Origin: Melastoma dodecandrum
Taxonomy: Eukaryota > Streptophyta > Magnoliopsida > Myrtales > Melastomataceae
Reading direction: 5' to 3'
Assembly: GCA_029817715.1 (NCBI GenBank)
Contig: JARUPY010000190.1
Span: 2,914,001-2,978,000 of the forward strand
DNA length: 64,000 bases
In this document: one piece after another, positions 23,573-35,342 of the stretch
Layout: the number at the start of each line of letters is the position of its first letter
How positions within the stretch are numbered: the stretch's first letter is position 1
The notes under the pieces: model-generated
The model's database searches: none
Told to the model about the DNA's origin: nothing
The model's input: the letters and a program-made list of their open reading frames with translations, nothing else
Made by a program: the position numbers and the translations under genes

Positions 23573-24344
23573 CTACGTGCACATACCGTTAGCCGCTTTC
23601 GCTGTAGATGCGAAGGAATTATGGGATGATCTCAAAGAGCGTTATTCCGAGGGAAATCTGGCTCGAATTTATCAAATAAAGTCTGGCATATGTCTCCTCA
23701 ATCAAGAAGGAAAAAGTGTCCGAGAATATTACGGAAGATAAAGCAATTATGGGATGAGCTGGAATTTTATATTGATAAGCCTGCTTGGATATGTGGTAAT
23801 ACTCAATTTATAGCACAACGAGAAGGTGAGAAGATTTTTCAGTTTCTTATGGGTCTCACCTCAGAATTCAATATGGTTCGATCTAACATCTTAAGCGTCA
23901 AACCAATGCCGACTTTGAACAAGATCTATCAAATGGTTGTGCACGAGGAACGTCAAAAGATTGTGACACGATCACAAGAGTCGGAACAAGGAGCAAAAGC
24001 TTTTCTTGTAAGGGGCGGAGACCAGTCAGTACAGATGGAGTGATGAAACAACAAATTTTAGATACAAATCGTTTGGGAGGTCGGGCACAAAGCCCGTGTG
24101 CGACCATTGTGGTAAGATAGGTCACTTGAAAGGCAACTGTTGGGCTCTAAATGGTTATCCGCCTAGGTATTGGGGAGATCAAGGAGGTCAAGACTCATGG
24201 GGAAAAGGGCGGAAGCCCAGTGGACAATGGAGACAAGGTGGATCTTCACGTGAAGGAGCGCAACGAGGAAGGGGCTCATCATTTCAAAAAACGCTACAAC
24301 GAGCTCATGCCGTATAGACAGGAGGGAGCTCTCGTACCGAGCAA

Positions 24345-24650
24345 TTGGAGGCGTTGCCAGATGATCAATTCCAACGATTACTAAATCTAATCGGTTCAGA
24401 TTCAAACGACATCGATCGACTTGTTGGTAATGACTTTGTTAATGTACAGAGTGAATGGGTTTTAGACACCGGAGCATCAAGGCACATGACAGGAAGTCTA
24501 AAGTATTTTTCCGAATCTTCACCCATTCAAGGCGACGTGATCATTTATATTCCAAACGAGGGCAAAATAAATGCCACTCGAATTGGGAAAGTCTTAATAG
24601 CACCTTCCATTCAACTTTTTGATCTGCTCTATGTGCCCACATTTAATTGA
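24345..24650 (+). pseudogene. copia aspartic protease fragment (copy B)
   Basis: A 101-codon open piece with the catalytic VLDTGASRHMTG motif, typical of copia retropepsins. It ends at a TGA (24,648) where copy A reads on. It would have processed the copia polyprotein. Confidence 0.8.
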
Positions 24651-24980
24651 AATTTAATTTCAATTGCACGATTATCTGCAGAGATGAATTGTTTGATGAT
24701 ATTTTATTCGAACATTTGTTTGATCCAGGACCACACTTTGAGGAGGATCCTTGGAGTGGGTGAACTGAGAGGGGGGGGGGTGTATTACCTACGCAAGGTG
24801 GTTGCCGATCTGCTCGTCTGTCAAACAGTCTTGTAGGGGTCTGAAGATATATGGCATAAACGGCTCGGTCATCCATCTCGCTCGATAAAGCTACATGGTA
24901 TTAATTCAGTTTCAGCACATAAAAGAAGTGAGGAGTGTGATATTTGTCTAAAAGCAAAGCATACTCGCTCTCCGTTTGAT

Positions 24981-25832
24981 TTGAGCAAGAATAAAGCAGA
25001 TTATCCTTTTCAGTTAGTTCATTGTAACTTGTGGGGAACTTATAAAATCAAATCTACTTGTGGAGCAAATTATTTCTTAACGATAGTCGATGATTTCTGT
25101 CGTGGTGTTTGGCTATATCTATTACGTGAGAAGTCGGAAGCAAGGCGTTGTCTCATTAATTTCTACATGCTTTTCAAGAATCAATTTGATCGCACAATTA
25201 AGGTGGTCAGAAGTGACAACGGGACAGAGTTCTTATTTCGAGAATTGCAGGATTTCTTTTATGCGAATGGAATTTTACATCAAACTTCTTGCATAGTGAC
25301 ACCACAACAGAATGGACGGGTCGAGCGGAAACATCGTCACATTCTAAATGTTGCTCGGGCTCTCATGTTCCAGGAATCCCTCCCGACATATTTTTGGGGA
25401 GAATGTGTCTCCACCACGGTGCATTTGATAAATATCACACCTATGCCATTATTAGATGACAAGAGCCCTTATGAGGTACTATTTGGCAAGCAACCAAATT
25501 ATTCAAATCTCCGAGTTTCTGGCTCCCTCTGCTATGCTCATGTTCAAACGAAAGAGAAGTTTCAACCAAGATCCCGAAAATGCGTATTTATCGGCTACCC
25601 ACAAGGAAAGAAGGGTTGGAGACTCTATGATCTGAGGACACAACAATTCATTATCTCAAGGGATGTACGTTTTTGTGAAACGGTATTCCCGTTTGCTACA
25701 AATGAGAAAAATCAAACCTCGTCACGGATAGGAAGTCCATTATTTGTTGATACTGTCTCATCTAAATATCATCAACTTGAGGGAGAGCAGACATCCCAAA
25801 ACATCGGAAAAGTTGATTTAAAGAGAAAATGA
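24981..25832 (+). pseudogene. copia integrase fragment (copy B)
   Basis: A 283-codon piece with the rve core (TIVDDF, RSDNGTEF, QQNGRVERKH) and the GYPQGKKGWRLYD tail. It is collinear with 841-1,692. Copy B keeps the usual glycine in FWGEC where copy A has valine. Confidence 0.85.
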
Positions 25833-26130
25833 ATGACGTCCAAGTGGAAGTAGAAAGTGATTCGAATCTTAGTGGCACGAATGCTACTAATCAGCATGAA
25901 TCTTCTTCTGAAAATGGACACATGGATCTTGGTTTGGATCTAGACAATAATCCAACTTCTGGCAGTACAGATGATTTACCCAACGACGTGCGACATTTAG
26001 AGAACCCTCGCAACAACGAACCTTAGCCCATGGAACAAATTCATCGATTGACTCTATTAAAGAGAACAACGGCACACCTCAGTGATTATATAGCTAACGC
26101 AACGCAATCTGTGAACCCCCCTCTTCGTCT

Positions 26131-27396
26131 TTGCCCACTCCATCAAGCTCTTCAGGTGCGTTATATCCGATAGAAAAATTCCTTCACTATTCTAGAATTT
26201 CTACCAGCGATAAAGCTTTTTTCGCTACAATTGATAATGATAAGAAGCCTCAGTCGTATAAAGAAGCAACTCAACATCGACGATGGATGGATGCAATGGC
26301 TGAGGAAGTGCGTGCTCTTGAGTCTAATAAAACCTGGACGATTGAAAAGCTTCCACCTGGAAAACGAGCAATAGGATGCAAATGGGTTTACAAGGTAAAG
26401 CGACATGCCGACGGTAGTGTTGAATGTTACGAAGCTCGATTAGTTGCAAAGGGTTTTACACAGGTGGAGGGCGTCGATTTCCATGAAACTTTTGCTCCCA
26501 TGGCAAAGTTGGTAACGATGCGAGTTTCATTGACAGTCGCCATGGCAACAGGATGGGAACTACACCAGATGGATGTAAATAATGCTTTCTTACACTGAGA
26601 GTTGGATGAGGAGGTATACATGCAATTACCCCCGGGATTTTCTTCATCCAAAGAGGGATACGTATGTCGACTTCGAAAATCTTTATATGGACTTCGTCAA
26701 GCTTCACGGAATTGGTTCTCTAACCTAGCCGACGCACTTTGGCTATACGGTTTTGTTCAGTCAAGAGCAGATGATTCCCTTTTTACATTCACCCGTGGTA
26801 GTATATTTCTGGGAGTCTTGATTTATGTTGACGACTTAATTATTGTTGGTAATAATTCCAGCCACTGTGATTCGTTCAAGAGCTATTTGGATAAATGCTT
26901 CCACATCAAAGACATGGGCCCTCTCAAGTATTTTCTCGGCATTGAAGACACACAAATAAATTCAGGCTTATTTCTTAGTCAACGGAAGTATGTTCACGAT
27001 ATTTTGACCGAATGCGGCATGATGGGATCACGACCATCACTTTTTCCTATGGAACAACACCACCGACTTTCTACTAGTTCAAGTAATTTGCTCCCAGATC
27101 CGGCTAAGTATAGGCGTTTAGTTGGACGACTTATATATTTAACTATTACTTGTCCGGAGATAAGTTATTCTCTCCACATCCTGGCACAGTTTATGCAAGA
27201 ACCTCGCCAACATCACATGGACGCTGCAATGAGGGTTCTTCGGTACTTGATGCAGTCTCCTGGTCAAGGGATTTATCTACAGCCTAATTATCTCGACCTT
27301 ATAGCTCATTGCGATTCGGATTGGGCTAGTTGTCCTTTAACTCGTCGCTCAATTACCGGCTACTTCATCAGTTTAGGCGGCTGTCCAGTTTCATGA
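26131..27396 (+). pseudogene. copia reverse transcriptase (copy B)
   Basis: Two open pieces (26,131-26,598 and 26,602-27,396) are split by one TGA at 26,596. They carry WKWVYK-type, [41 protein letters not shown], the catalytic [13 protein letters not shown] and RLVGRLIYL motifs. One codon thus separates this from a continuous RT, but other lesions in the element remain. Confidence 0.88.
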
Positions 27397-27965
27397 AAGA
27401 CCAAAAAAACAGACCACAATGTCACGTTCTTCAGCAGAAGCAGAATATCGGGCAATGGCAACTACAGTTAGCGACATTATTTGGTTGCGAAGTCTCCTTT
27501 CCTCTTTGGGAGTGCTAAATTCGCGACCTACTCTTCTACTGTGTGATAATCGTGTTGCACTACATATGGCCGCTAATCCAGTCTTTCATGAGTGTACGAA
27601 GCACATAGAGATTGATTGTCATTTTATTCGTGAACATCTTCGATCGGGAATAGTGAAAACAACGCACGTGCCTACTTGACAACAACTAGCAGACATTTTC
27701 ACTAAGGCACTTGGTTGAGATCGTTTCCTTCTTCTGCTTTCCAAGTTGGGCATCCGAGATCCGTATGCTCCAACTTGAGAGGGAGTATTACGGATTCTAT
27801 AATTTAGGAATCTAATTATTAGTCTAAATAATTGTTGCAATTTATTTCCTAGTCTTGATTCACTATATTAGGATAGTTTTGATTTCAAGAATTATTGTAA
27901 AACCCTATTTATTTTCTATAGACGTGGAATAAGAATGAATCTGGGATGCTCCAAATTTTATCACT

Positions 27966-28391
27966 AGGTATCAACACACGAAGCGAAAGAAAATCAAGAA
28001 AGGTTACATGTTGTAAACATGGAAATGGGTTTATTGATCTCGTGCCAGTTGGGTCGCTATGTTTGTAATCCATTATATATGAATCTTGCTCTCCATATGT
28101 AGACGTAGGTTGATCTGACCGAATTAAATAAATTCCCCGTCTCCTTATTCTTCGTAAACTTTCGATCGAGGACCGGATCCGTCCTTTGCGGACATCTTCT
28201 TTCCATCCGTGAACATAAGTAGATCTAACTGAACCACGTAAATTTTGTTTCCTTATTTTTCGTAAACTTGTGATCAATGACCAGATCCAACAAATGGCGC
28301 TTCACTAATTAAATATTTTAGAACATATTTTCACATGAGTACACATAGCAGGCATAACACAGGAAACTTCACCTATTTATCACTCACGCGA
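27966..28391. repeat. SPH 3'-flank module (copy 3)
   Basis: It starts at GGTATCAACACACGAAGCGA and ends at CACTCACGCGAA. It contains two ~100-bp units as in the other copies and is most similar to 3,809-4,240. It is directly followed by plastid DNA. Confidence 0.65.
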
Positions 28392-29409
<1,018 letters not shown>

Positions 29410-29475
29410 TTGACGATTGCGCACGGAGTGTCATCGACCCTCGATCTTATCAATGCGAAGTCATGGTGGACCGTC

Positions 29476-29886
29476 TTAATTCACCCAATCGTAACAGTCA
29501 ACCTTCCTAATGTCGCTCGAAAACAAGCAGGAACCGTTGCTCCGGATGCTCCAGTGACAAGTATCGCATACATAGCGATGGATGTTGTCGTCATAGACGA
29601 CTAGCCCATGCGAGGAGTCCCTCGACGAAATCCTACAGTGAAAGAGAGTCTTACCGACGACCCTAGTATGAAAGCTGAACCCCCACTGTCCCCTGGGGTG
29701 TATTGGTACGAATCCGAGGTCATCGTCCGCGGACACGCAATGGACACCGATGTCCTCTCCGTCGATATCATTCTCTATGACTACGCGTTTCGCACTGGCG
29801 GCAGCAACATGAACCTGAGCAAGAACCATAACAAGGCACAACATGAGGATGAAAACACCCGACTTCGCAATGGAATTCATGATCAT
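29476..29886 (-). CDS. Plant self-incompatibility S1 family protein (SPH), copy 3
   Basis: A 136-codon frame with a signal peptide (MIMNSIAKSGVFILMLCLVM...) and the SPH core including VHC, D-D-D-L-G-F, TLFHC, V-Y-D-D and CDTCHWSI. It is more diverged than copies 1 and 2: FGTT is replaced by VGKT, ALHPRG by PIHPRG, and the C-terminal segment reads CYDWVN. All family cysteines remain. The start was chosen as in copies 1-2; the upstream 27-codon extension covers the TATA box at 29,940. Plastid DNA lies 65 bp downstream of its stop, so its original 3' untranslated region and terminator have been changed. Confidence 0.85.
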   Translation of the reverse strand: MIMNSIAKSGVFILMLCLVMVLAQVHVAAASAKRVVIENDIDGEDIGVHCVSADDDLGFVPIHPRGQWGFSFHTRVVGKTLFHCRISSRDSSHGLVVYDDNIHRYVCDTCHWSIRSNGSCLFSSDIRKVDCYDWVN

Positions 29887-29939
29887 TATCCTCCAAATTT
29901 GATGGCTGAGGTTCAATATTAATGAACAGCCGAAGGGAC

Positions 29940-29950
29940 TATTTAAAAGG
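29940..29950 (-). promoter_or_regulatory. TATA-type box of SPH copy 3
   Basis: CCTTTTAAATA on the minus strand, 54 nt upstream of the ATG; conserved in position with the other copies. Confidence 0.5.
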
Positions 29951-30167
29951 GGAAGAACAGGGAACATTGGGACATGTTTAGTATCGATACTATATTATTT
30001 TTAACAATGGGGTTCTTGTCTTGGACTTAAATATTTCCCCTGCCTAAAACTTATCATCCAAAACAATACTCCAACGAGACAGCAGCTGTTCGACTTCTAA
30101 GACCATTATTTTAAAAATAAGTACTGTTTTTTTGTATTTGGAAGGAATACATAAACGCATTAGCGTG

Positions 30168-30432
30168 AGTTCGGAGGGGGGAGAAGCTCTTTCGGTTAAC
30201 ATCGTAGTTGAACCACTTTCGGTTAACTATTTGGGATGCTACTTTTTGGGAAACTACAAGTCGGTCATCCTCCCAGGATTGAACAGTCTTTTCATTTATT
30301 ATTTGTTGGCCGCTTTATCAAATATATCCCCAAGTTACGAAAATTTTCAAATCTATCCTCAAGTTTGGAAAATATCTCTCCGGGTCCTAAACTTTGACCT
30401 TAGTTTCAAAGTCTCAAAATAATATTTTCTGA
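30168..30432. repeat. Tail of SPH spacer repeat and leader of the viral-like frame
   Basis: Positions 30,168-30,290 match the tail of the spacer repeat (GCGTGAGTTCGGAGGGG, then the GGATGCTACTTTTTG region). From about 30,310 to 30,432 the sequence is new and AT-rich, ending ten bases before the ATG of the long frame. Confidence 0.55.
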
Positions 30433-33400
30433 ATGGCTGGAGAAGGAAAATCTTCAGGAAATCCTTCTGGAACTCCTTCGAGGTTGGAGTTCGTTCCAGA
30501 GGCCAGATTATCTCCTTTTGGAGTTAGCAAGAGTATAAATGATATTTTAACTCAGCTAACAATTCAAGGGAGCAATGAAAGTCTTGAAAGCCGAAACCAA
30601 ATGGCAAAGGAAGTAGGCTCCATTGTAAATACAATGTTAGACGCCCTGGAAAAAGAAAGAGGTTTAAAAAGGCCTGAAGCCGAGGCTACTTCTGGACTGG
30701 AAAGTACTACAGGAAAACCAGTCGAAAGATTGAATCTGGGAGGAAGAAATCCCAAACAGAATCAAGGCAAAAGTGTGGATGAAATGTATAGGGAATCAGT
30801 AGCCCCTTTCATTTTAGACTCACAAAAGCGAAGTGCGAACTTGAACTCCCAGAGTGGGGAGTTGGCAAAAGACTTAAGGAAAGCCTTAGGACTGGCAGAA
30901 GATACCCCAGTTCATTTAGACAACAGAACGTTTAACGAACTGGTAACTGCGAAGAGGGAAATTTACAGGCCTGATTATCCTCATAGGACTAAACAAGAGT
31001 TTGTTCCTAGGGATAATATTTTAAAGCCAATAATTACCCCTGGTGCTTTTCTAGACATAGATTGTGAAAAGCATGTATCTGAAAAGATAGATGAGTGGTT
31101 ATCACTTATTCGAATGACAGCATCTGCAGGAGGAGTACCTCCTGGCGCGGTCTACGAATTGTGTGTGGCAGCCCTCATGGGTACAGCGCAGAAGTACTGG
31201 AAATCCTTAGTGGCGCACACAGACATTAAGGAAAAAATAGATCAAGCGCTGACGGTTGACGGAGTATTGGCAATAATAGCTGATGCCCTGAAACGAGAGT
31301 TCTGTGGTTTCTCATTATCCACTGAGACTGTGGAAAAAGAGCAGTCATTGACCGCTCTGGTTAAGCTACAGATCTGTGATATGTGCTATTTTGATAACTA
31401 CGTATGTGAATTCCAGAGGTATTATTACAATCTGGATGTAGTATCTCAACAGTTCATATTAGGAACCTTTTTTGCAAAACTTCCTGAACCTTGGCCGGAA
31501 GTTGCGCAAAAGGCCTACGAATTACTTCTGAGTGAAGAAAAAATTGTCTCTGGACTTGGAGGTAAAATTCAGGCGGTGAAGTACGCAATGCGTAAAGCAT
31601 GTACTGAGCTCCAGGTAAAAGAGGCTGCTAAGAAGCTACCTTACCTAAATAAGAGCTGTTGTTCTCAGATAGAGTATGTGCCTGGAAGGTACGGATGCGA
31701 AACTCGCAGTACTCCAGGAGACTCTTTGCAGAGAAGGAACTTTCCTCGTAAGAGGAAGTTTGTTGGGTACAACAAAAAGAAAGTTTGGCCCAAGAAGGAC
31801 TTCCAGCATAAGCAAAAAGGGGATCCTGCTTACAAACCAAGAAGGTTTGTAAGGAGAAGGGATAACCTAAAGGATAAAGATAGGATCGATGCTTTCAAAA
31901 GAAAGCATGGTAGAGAGCCTAAGTGTCCTAAAGGGAAACCCTTGAGCAGTTGTAATTGCTGTTGGTTTTGTGGTTCAAAAGACCACAAAGCAGATAGTTG
32001 TCCAAAGAAGAACCAAAGGAGAGAAAGACTCCGTATGGTCTTCCTAGATAACAGGAGTCATGAGGAAAAAGTTCTTGCTTACGAGCCAATCGATGAGCAA
32101 GAGATTTCCGACTTAGACTCGGAAATAGAATCTATATATGAGGTTGTGTCTAATTATGATACAGACTCAGAGGATGATTCCGATCTCTGGACCGAATATC
32201 TGTTCATGATGCGAGCAGAAAGGGAAGGAGATGGTGATGAGTTGGTTCCTTTGGAAACAACAAATCAGGTATTGGAGGAAAGCCACCAGTACGAAGATCC
32301 ATCCCAGTCAATCCTGGAATGGAGGTTGCCAAATGTCAATGCAAGAGAAATTTATGAAGTATCGAGATTTAGGTTTAGATCCACCATAGATATCGCACAG
32401 ACAGAAGCAACGGCACAAGTCACGAGCACTGAGCTTGAGACTTTGGATATCCCACTCTTGAATGTACAACGCATAAGAGATACCATGCGTAACGCAAGAG
32501 GTGTATATAACTATATACACATTGGGTTGATCCAGATAGGATTAGTCCCGCTGTTTCATTTACCAGCGGATAGTCCTGTGGTAGCAGCAGTGATCGATAA
32601 ACGTTGGCGAGAGTTTAGAGATCAGCTGATATCAGGAGTACAGGCCAACCTTGCACATGGTCCTGTATGGTTCCAAGTCCATCCAAACTTTATGATGGCT
32701 TTGAACGATCGCTGTTTGGGGACTTCATTGACATTAAGAATCAAGTCGATGAACATGGATCGTATGAATCCCCAGGCCAAGTATTTGGCGTATCACACAA
32801 GGGTAATTTATCGATTGGTAAATACCACTAGTCCGGGTGTGAGGAACATCTCTAGGCTTACAGAGTTGTTCGAGGAAGGTCATAACAACTACCAACAGTT
32901 CCATAGGCGTGAGGTAAATCCAATAGAATTAACCTGGCCAAGGAATTGGGTCATGACTGAACCTGGAAGTAGCTCTAGGCCCATTAGTGCGGCAAACATC
33001 CGACAAAGGGGTAATGAAATTACTCTTATGTTAGGTGACCCGTCAAGGGTGAATGAAAGAGCTGATAGGCAGTTGCCTATGCTCAGCGAAAGAGCTGACA
33101 GGCATTTGCCTGTGAGGATTCCAATCCTGAGAGAGCCGCTAAATAGAACGCCCTCTGAAGTCTCTTCAAGAGCTAGTGATGTAGGAGAGGAAGTAATAGT
33201 CTCTCGACCAGAGGTTGCAAGTGCACCTCCACTAATAGAAGAGATGTCTCGAAGGTCTGTTGATTCGAGAACCCCGTCGCAACATACGGGTAGAATCGTG
33301 GGGTATAGACAAGTATCATTACCAGTCTATGAAGACCCTGTAGATCAACCGAGGGAGGAGTCTATACGAATGTTAAGAGTAACCAATACTGGTAGCTCTT

Positions 33401-33603
33401 TATCTGAGATTCCTGAAGTTTGTAAGGTTATCGAGCAGATAGCCAAGCAAAGATCTATTGCGATAGACGATATCTGGAGGATGATAGAACCATCCCAAAG
33501 TGTATCTGAGAATATTGGGTTTAGTGTCAGGAAGACAGATATGAGCACATATGTGGCTCTAACTTCCTTTAGATACTCTGAGTACTCTTTAGATACTCTT
33601 TAG
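30433..33603 (+). CDS. Endogenous pararetrovirus (Caulimoviridae-like) capsid + movement protein frame, 1,056 codons
   Basis: One uninterrupted frame. Residues ~1-430 contain a predicted helical capsid-like region. Residues 430-500 are very basic. A CX2CX4HX4C zinc knuckle lies at 510-523, followed by an acidic Asp/Glu-rich stretch (550-600). This is the usual end of a pararetrovirus capsid protein. Residues ~640-800 resemble a 30K-type movement protein: Y-I-H-I-G-L-I-Q, a conserved aspartate at 722, a G-V-x-x-N-L segment and a following P-N-F. The last 250 residues are Ser/Arg/Glu-rich and unassigned. Capsid-before-movement order recalls cavemoviruses. No protease, RT or RNase H follows. SPH module DNA lies on both sides. 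Assignment rests on motifs only. Confidence 0.65.
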   Translation: MAGEGKSSGNPSGTPSRLEFVPEARLSPFGVSKSINDILTQLTIQGSNESLESRNQMAKEVGSIVNTMLDALEKERGLKRPEAEATSGLESTTGKPVERLNLGGRNPKQNQGKSVDEMYRESVAPFILDSQKRSANLNSQSGELAKDLRKALGLAEDTPVHLDNRTFNELVTAKREIYRPDYPHRTKQEFVPRDNILKPIITPGAFLDIDCEKHVSEKIDEWLSLIRMTASAGGVPPGAVYELCVAALMGTAQKYWKSLVAHTDIKEKIDQALTVDGVLAIIADALKREFCGFSLSTETVEKEQSLTALVKLQICDMCYFDNYVCEFQRYYYNLDVVSQQFILGTFFAKLPEPWPEVAQKAYELLLSEEKIVSGLGGKIQAVKYAMRKACTELQVKEAAKKLPYLNKSCCSQIEYVPGRYGCETRSTPGDSLQRRNFPRKRKFVGYNKKKVWPKKDFQHKQKGDPAYKPRRFVRRRDNLKDKDRIDAFKRKHGREPKCPKGKPLSSCNCCWFCGSKDHKADSCPKKNQRRERLRMVFLDNRSHEEKVLAYEPIDEQEISDLDSEIESIYEVVSNYDTDSEDDSDLWTEYLFMMRAEREGDGDELVPLETTNQVLEESHQYEDPSQSILEWRLPNVNAREIYEVSRFRFRSTIDIAQTEATAQVTSTELETLDIPLLNVQRIRDTMRNARGVYNYIHIGLIQIGLVPLFHLPADSPVVAAVIDKRWREFRDQLISGVQANLAHGPVWFQVHPNFMMALNDRCLGTSLTLRIKSMNMDRMNPQAKYLAYHTRVIYRLVNTTSPGVRNISRLTELFEEGHNNYQQFHRREVNPIELTWPRNWVMTEPGSSSRPISAANIRQRGNEITLMLGDPSRVNERADRQLPMLSERADRHLPVRIPILREPLNRTPSEVSSRASDVGEEVIVSRPEVASAPPLIEEMSRRSVDSRTPSQHTGRIVGYRQVSLPVYEDPVDQPREESIRMLRVTNTGSSLSEIPEVCKVIEQIAKQRSIAIDDIWRMIEPSQSVSENIGFSVRKTDMSTYVALTSFRYSEYSLDTL

Positions 33604-33612
33604 ATACTCATT

Positions 33613-33914
33613 GTCCTCCAAATTTGATGGCTGAGGTTCAATATTAATGAACATCCGAAGGGACTATTTAAAAGGGGAAGAACAGGGAACATTGGGACAT
33701 GTTTAGTATCGATACTATATTATTTTTAACAATGGGGTTCTTTTCTAGGTCTTAAATATTCCCCCTGCCTAAAACTTATCATCCAAACAATACTCCAACG
33801 AGACAGCAGCTGTTTGACTTCTAAGACCATTATTTAAAAAAAAACGTATTGTTTTTTTGTATTTGGAAGGAATACATACACGCATTAGCGTGAGTTCGGA
33901 GGGGGGAGAAGCTC
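33613..33914 (-). pseudogene. SPH promoter and signal-peptide-side remnant (copy 4)
   Basis: It matches the promoter side of the SPH module (CCTCCAAATTTGATGGCTGA to the GAGGGGGGAGAAGC block), including TATTTAAAAGG at 33,665-33,675. The SPH coding body is absent; the viral-like frame ends directly beside it. Confidence 0.65.
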
Positions 33915-34338
33915 TGAAATTTATAATTATAAATTACTTACTGTCAACTTACATGGAGCACGTAACGAACAATAAAGTAATTTATATTAAAAAAAGTATT
34001 TAAGATAAATATGCCTATTAAAAAGTCAGTTCACGGAAGTCAAACTTCAACTTCCAATAAATAAGAAAAATAAAAAAATAATAAAAAAATTCTTGTTTCG
34101 AGACATTATTTTAGAAATTTAGAAATTATCTTTTAAGTTTTTTTTATGCCTAACATTTGGAAAAAGGCTCACATTTGATGCATAACAATAAATGGATAGT
34201 TAGTGTGGAGGAATCATTCCTGTATTTTGTTTTTGAATTAGTGAAATATTGGATTTCTCGTTATTACAGTTCATCGTAGTTGAACCACTTTCGGTTAACT
34301 ATTTGGGATGCTACTTTTTGAGAAACTACAAGTTGGGG
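33915..34338. repeat. SPH promoter-side spacer repeat (copy 4)
   Basis: Same block as 8,528-8,940 with more substitutions. It ends where the MITE-like element begins. Confidence 0.65.
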
Positions 34339-34661
34339 TTGTAATCGTTACAAAAAAGTTTATAATCGCAGACTATCTATACGAACTTTTCTATAATAAT
34401 TATGGGAGGCTAAGCTCGTGTCGTTCGGAGAAGTCCGTGCCGGAAGGGCAAACTCGCAGTTCTAAATTATGTGACCGCAGTCACATTTCTGATTAGTGTG
34501 CTTGCGTTCACGTTTCACTATGGGAAAGTTCGTTCCAGATCCTTTAGATATAAACTTCCTATACCACGAACCTTTATAAAACTTCGCATAGATAATTTGT
34601 TTTTTTTTAAAAAGTTTATTCCAATGAATTCTGGTACGAACTTGCCCCGTAATAATTACAA
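34339..34661. mobile_element. ~325-bp terminal-inverted-repeat element (MITE-like), copy 2
   Basis: Collinear with 9,011-9,336 from TTGTAATCGTTAC to GTAATAATTACAA, with different flanks on both sides. Noncoding. Confidence 0.5.
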
Positions 34662-35342
34662 AATGATACACAAACGTCAACCACACCAAAATGAGGCTGA
34701 ATAGACTCCTAATTATACAAAATGTCCTAGACTAAATGCAGAAGGTGAATCTTGGCCAATCAGCCTTCTACTTCACATAAAAGAAAGTAAATGTCGGAAA
34801 ATATCACGATATTATATTTACAAAACGAGATACTCTGGCAAATATTTTTTATTTAATCATATCATATCAAAATGACTACGATTTGATAATATTTCCATGA
34901 ATACTGTGATACAGAAGGTTCTGGTTGAATCTGACCAACAACCTTCTGCGAATGGAAATAATCCACGATTAACTTCCAAAATCACCAAATTCGATTTCAT
35001 TCTGTCCAGCATGTTTATTACAATGAACCTAGACATATGACATGGATAATCATCTCAAATAACGGTTCATTGGTAGTTAGATTGATCCACAGAAGGTTGA
35101 AGACAACCTTGTAGAATCTTACCATAAATAGGTGATTATTTGAAAACGTAATCCAGGGATTTTGATTAGATTAATATCTTGATCAATTCCTTTTTATTTC
35201 GTAATTAAACGGTCATTAAAAAATCATTTAATTACAAAATATTTCTTACAGAAAGTTCTCAACATTAGTAGCTTCTATAGTGTAGATGTTTGACTTCTGT
35301 TTCACAAAAGGTCAAGGCTCATCATCAAAACCTATTCCACAG
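34662..35342 (-). repeat. Probable SIRE-like copia LTR fragment
   Basis: Read on the minus strand it begins TGTGGAATAGG and TTTTGATGATGAG, wording shared with the LTR starts at 39,550 and 62,504. Repeated AGAAGGTT...AACCTTCTG words can form short hairpins. The right part is AT-rich. The far end is not defined. Confidence 0.4.

Larger units (their letters stand above)
23573..27965 (+). mobile_element. Ty1/copia retrotransposon, copy B (5' LTR missing, dead)
   Basis: The most complete copy. From left to right: gag remnant (23,585-24,043), zinc knuckle CDHCGKIGHLKGNC (24,096-24,140), protease (24,345-24,650), GAG-pre-integrase (about 24,800-24,975), integrase (24,981-25,832), RT (about 26,260-27,100) with an intact YVDD box at 26,824-26,838, RNase H (about 27,280-27,700) and a polypurine tract at 27,775-27,785. 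About 180 bp of 3' LTR remain. Lesions: the gag frameshift shared with 8,190, a TGA near 26,597 shared with copy A, a private TGA near 27,395, and others. The foldback element replaces the 5' end. Confidence 0.92.

Noticed and set aside
30132..30422. 96-codon frame before the viral-like frame
   Set aside because: It runs across the SPH spacer repeat into the leader; composition is noncoding.
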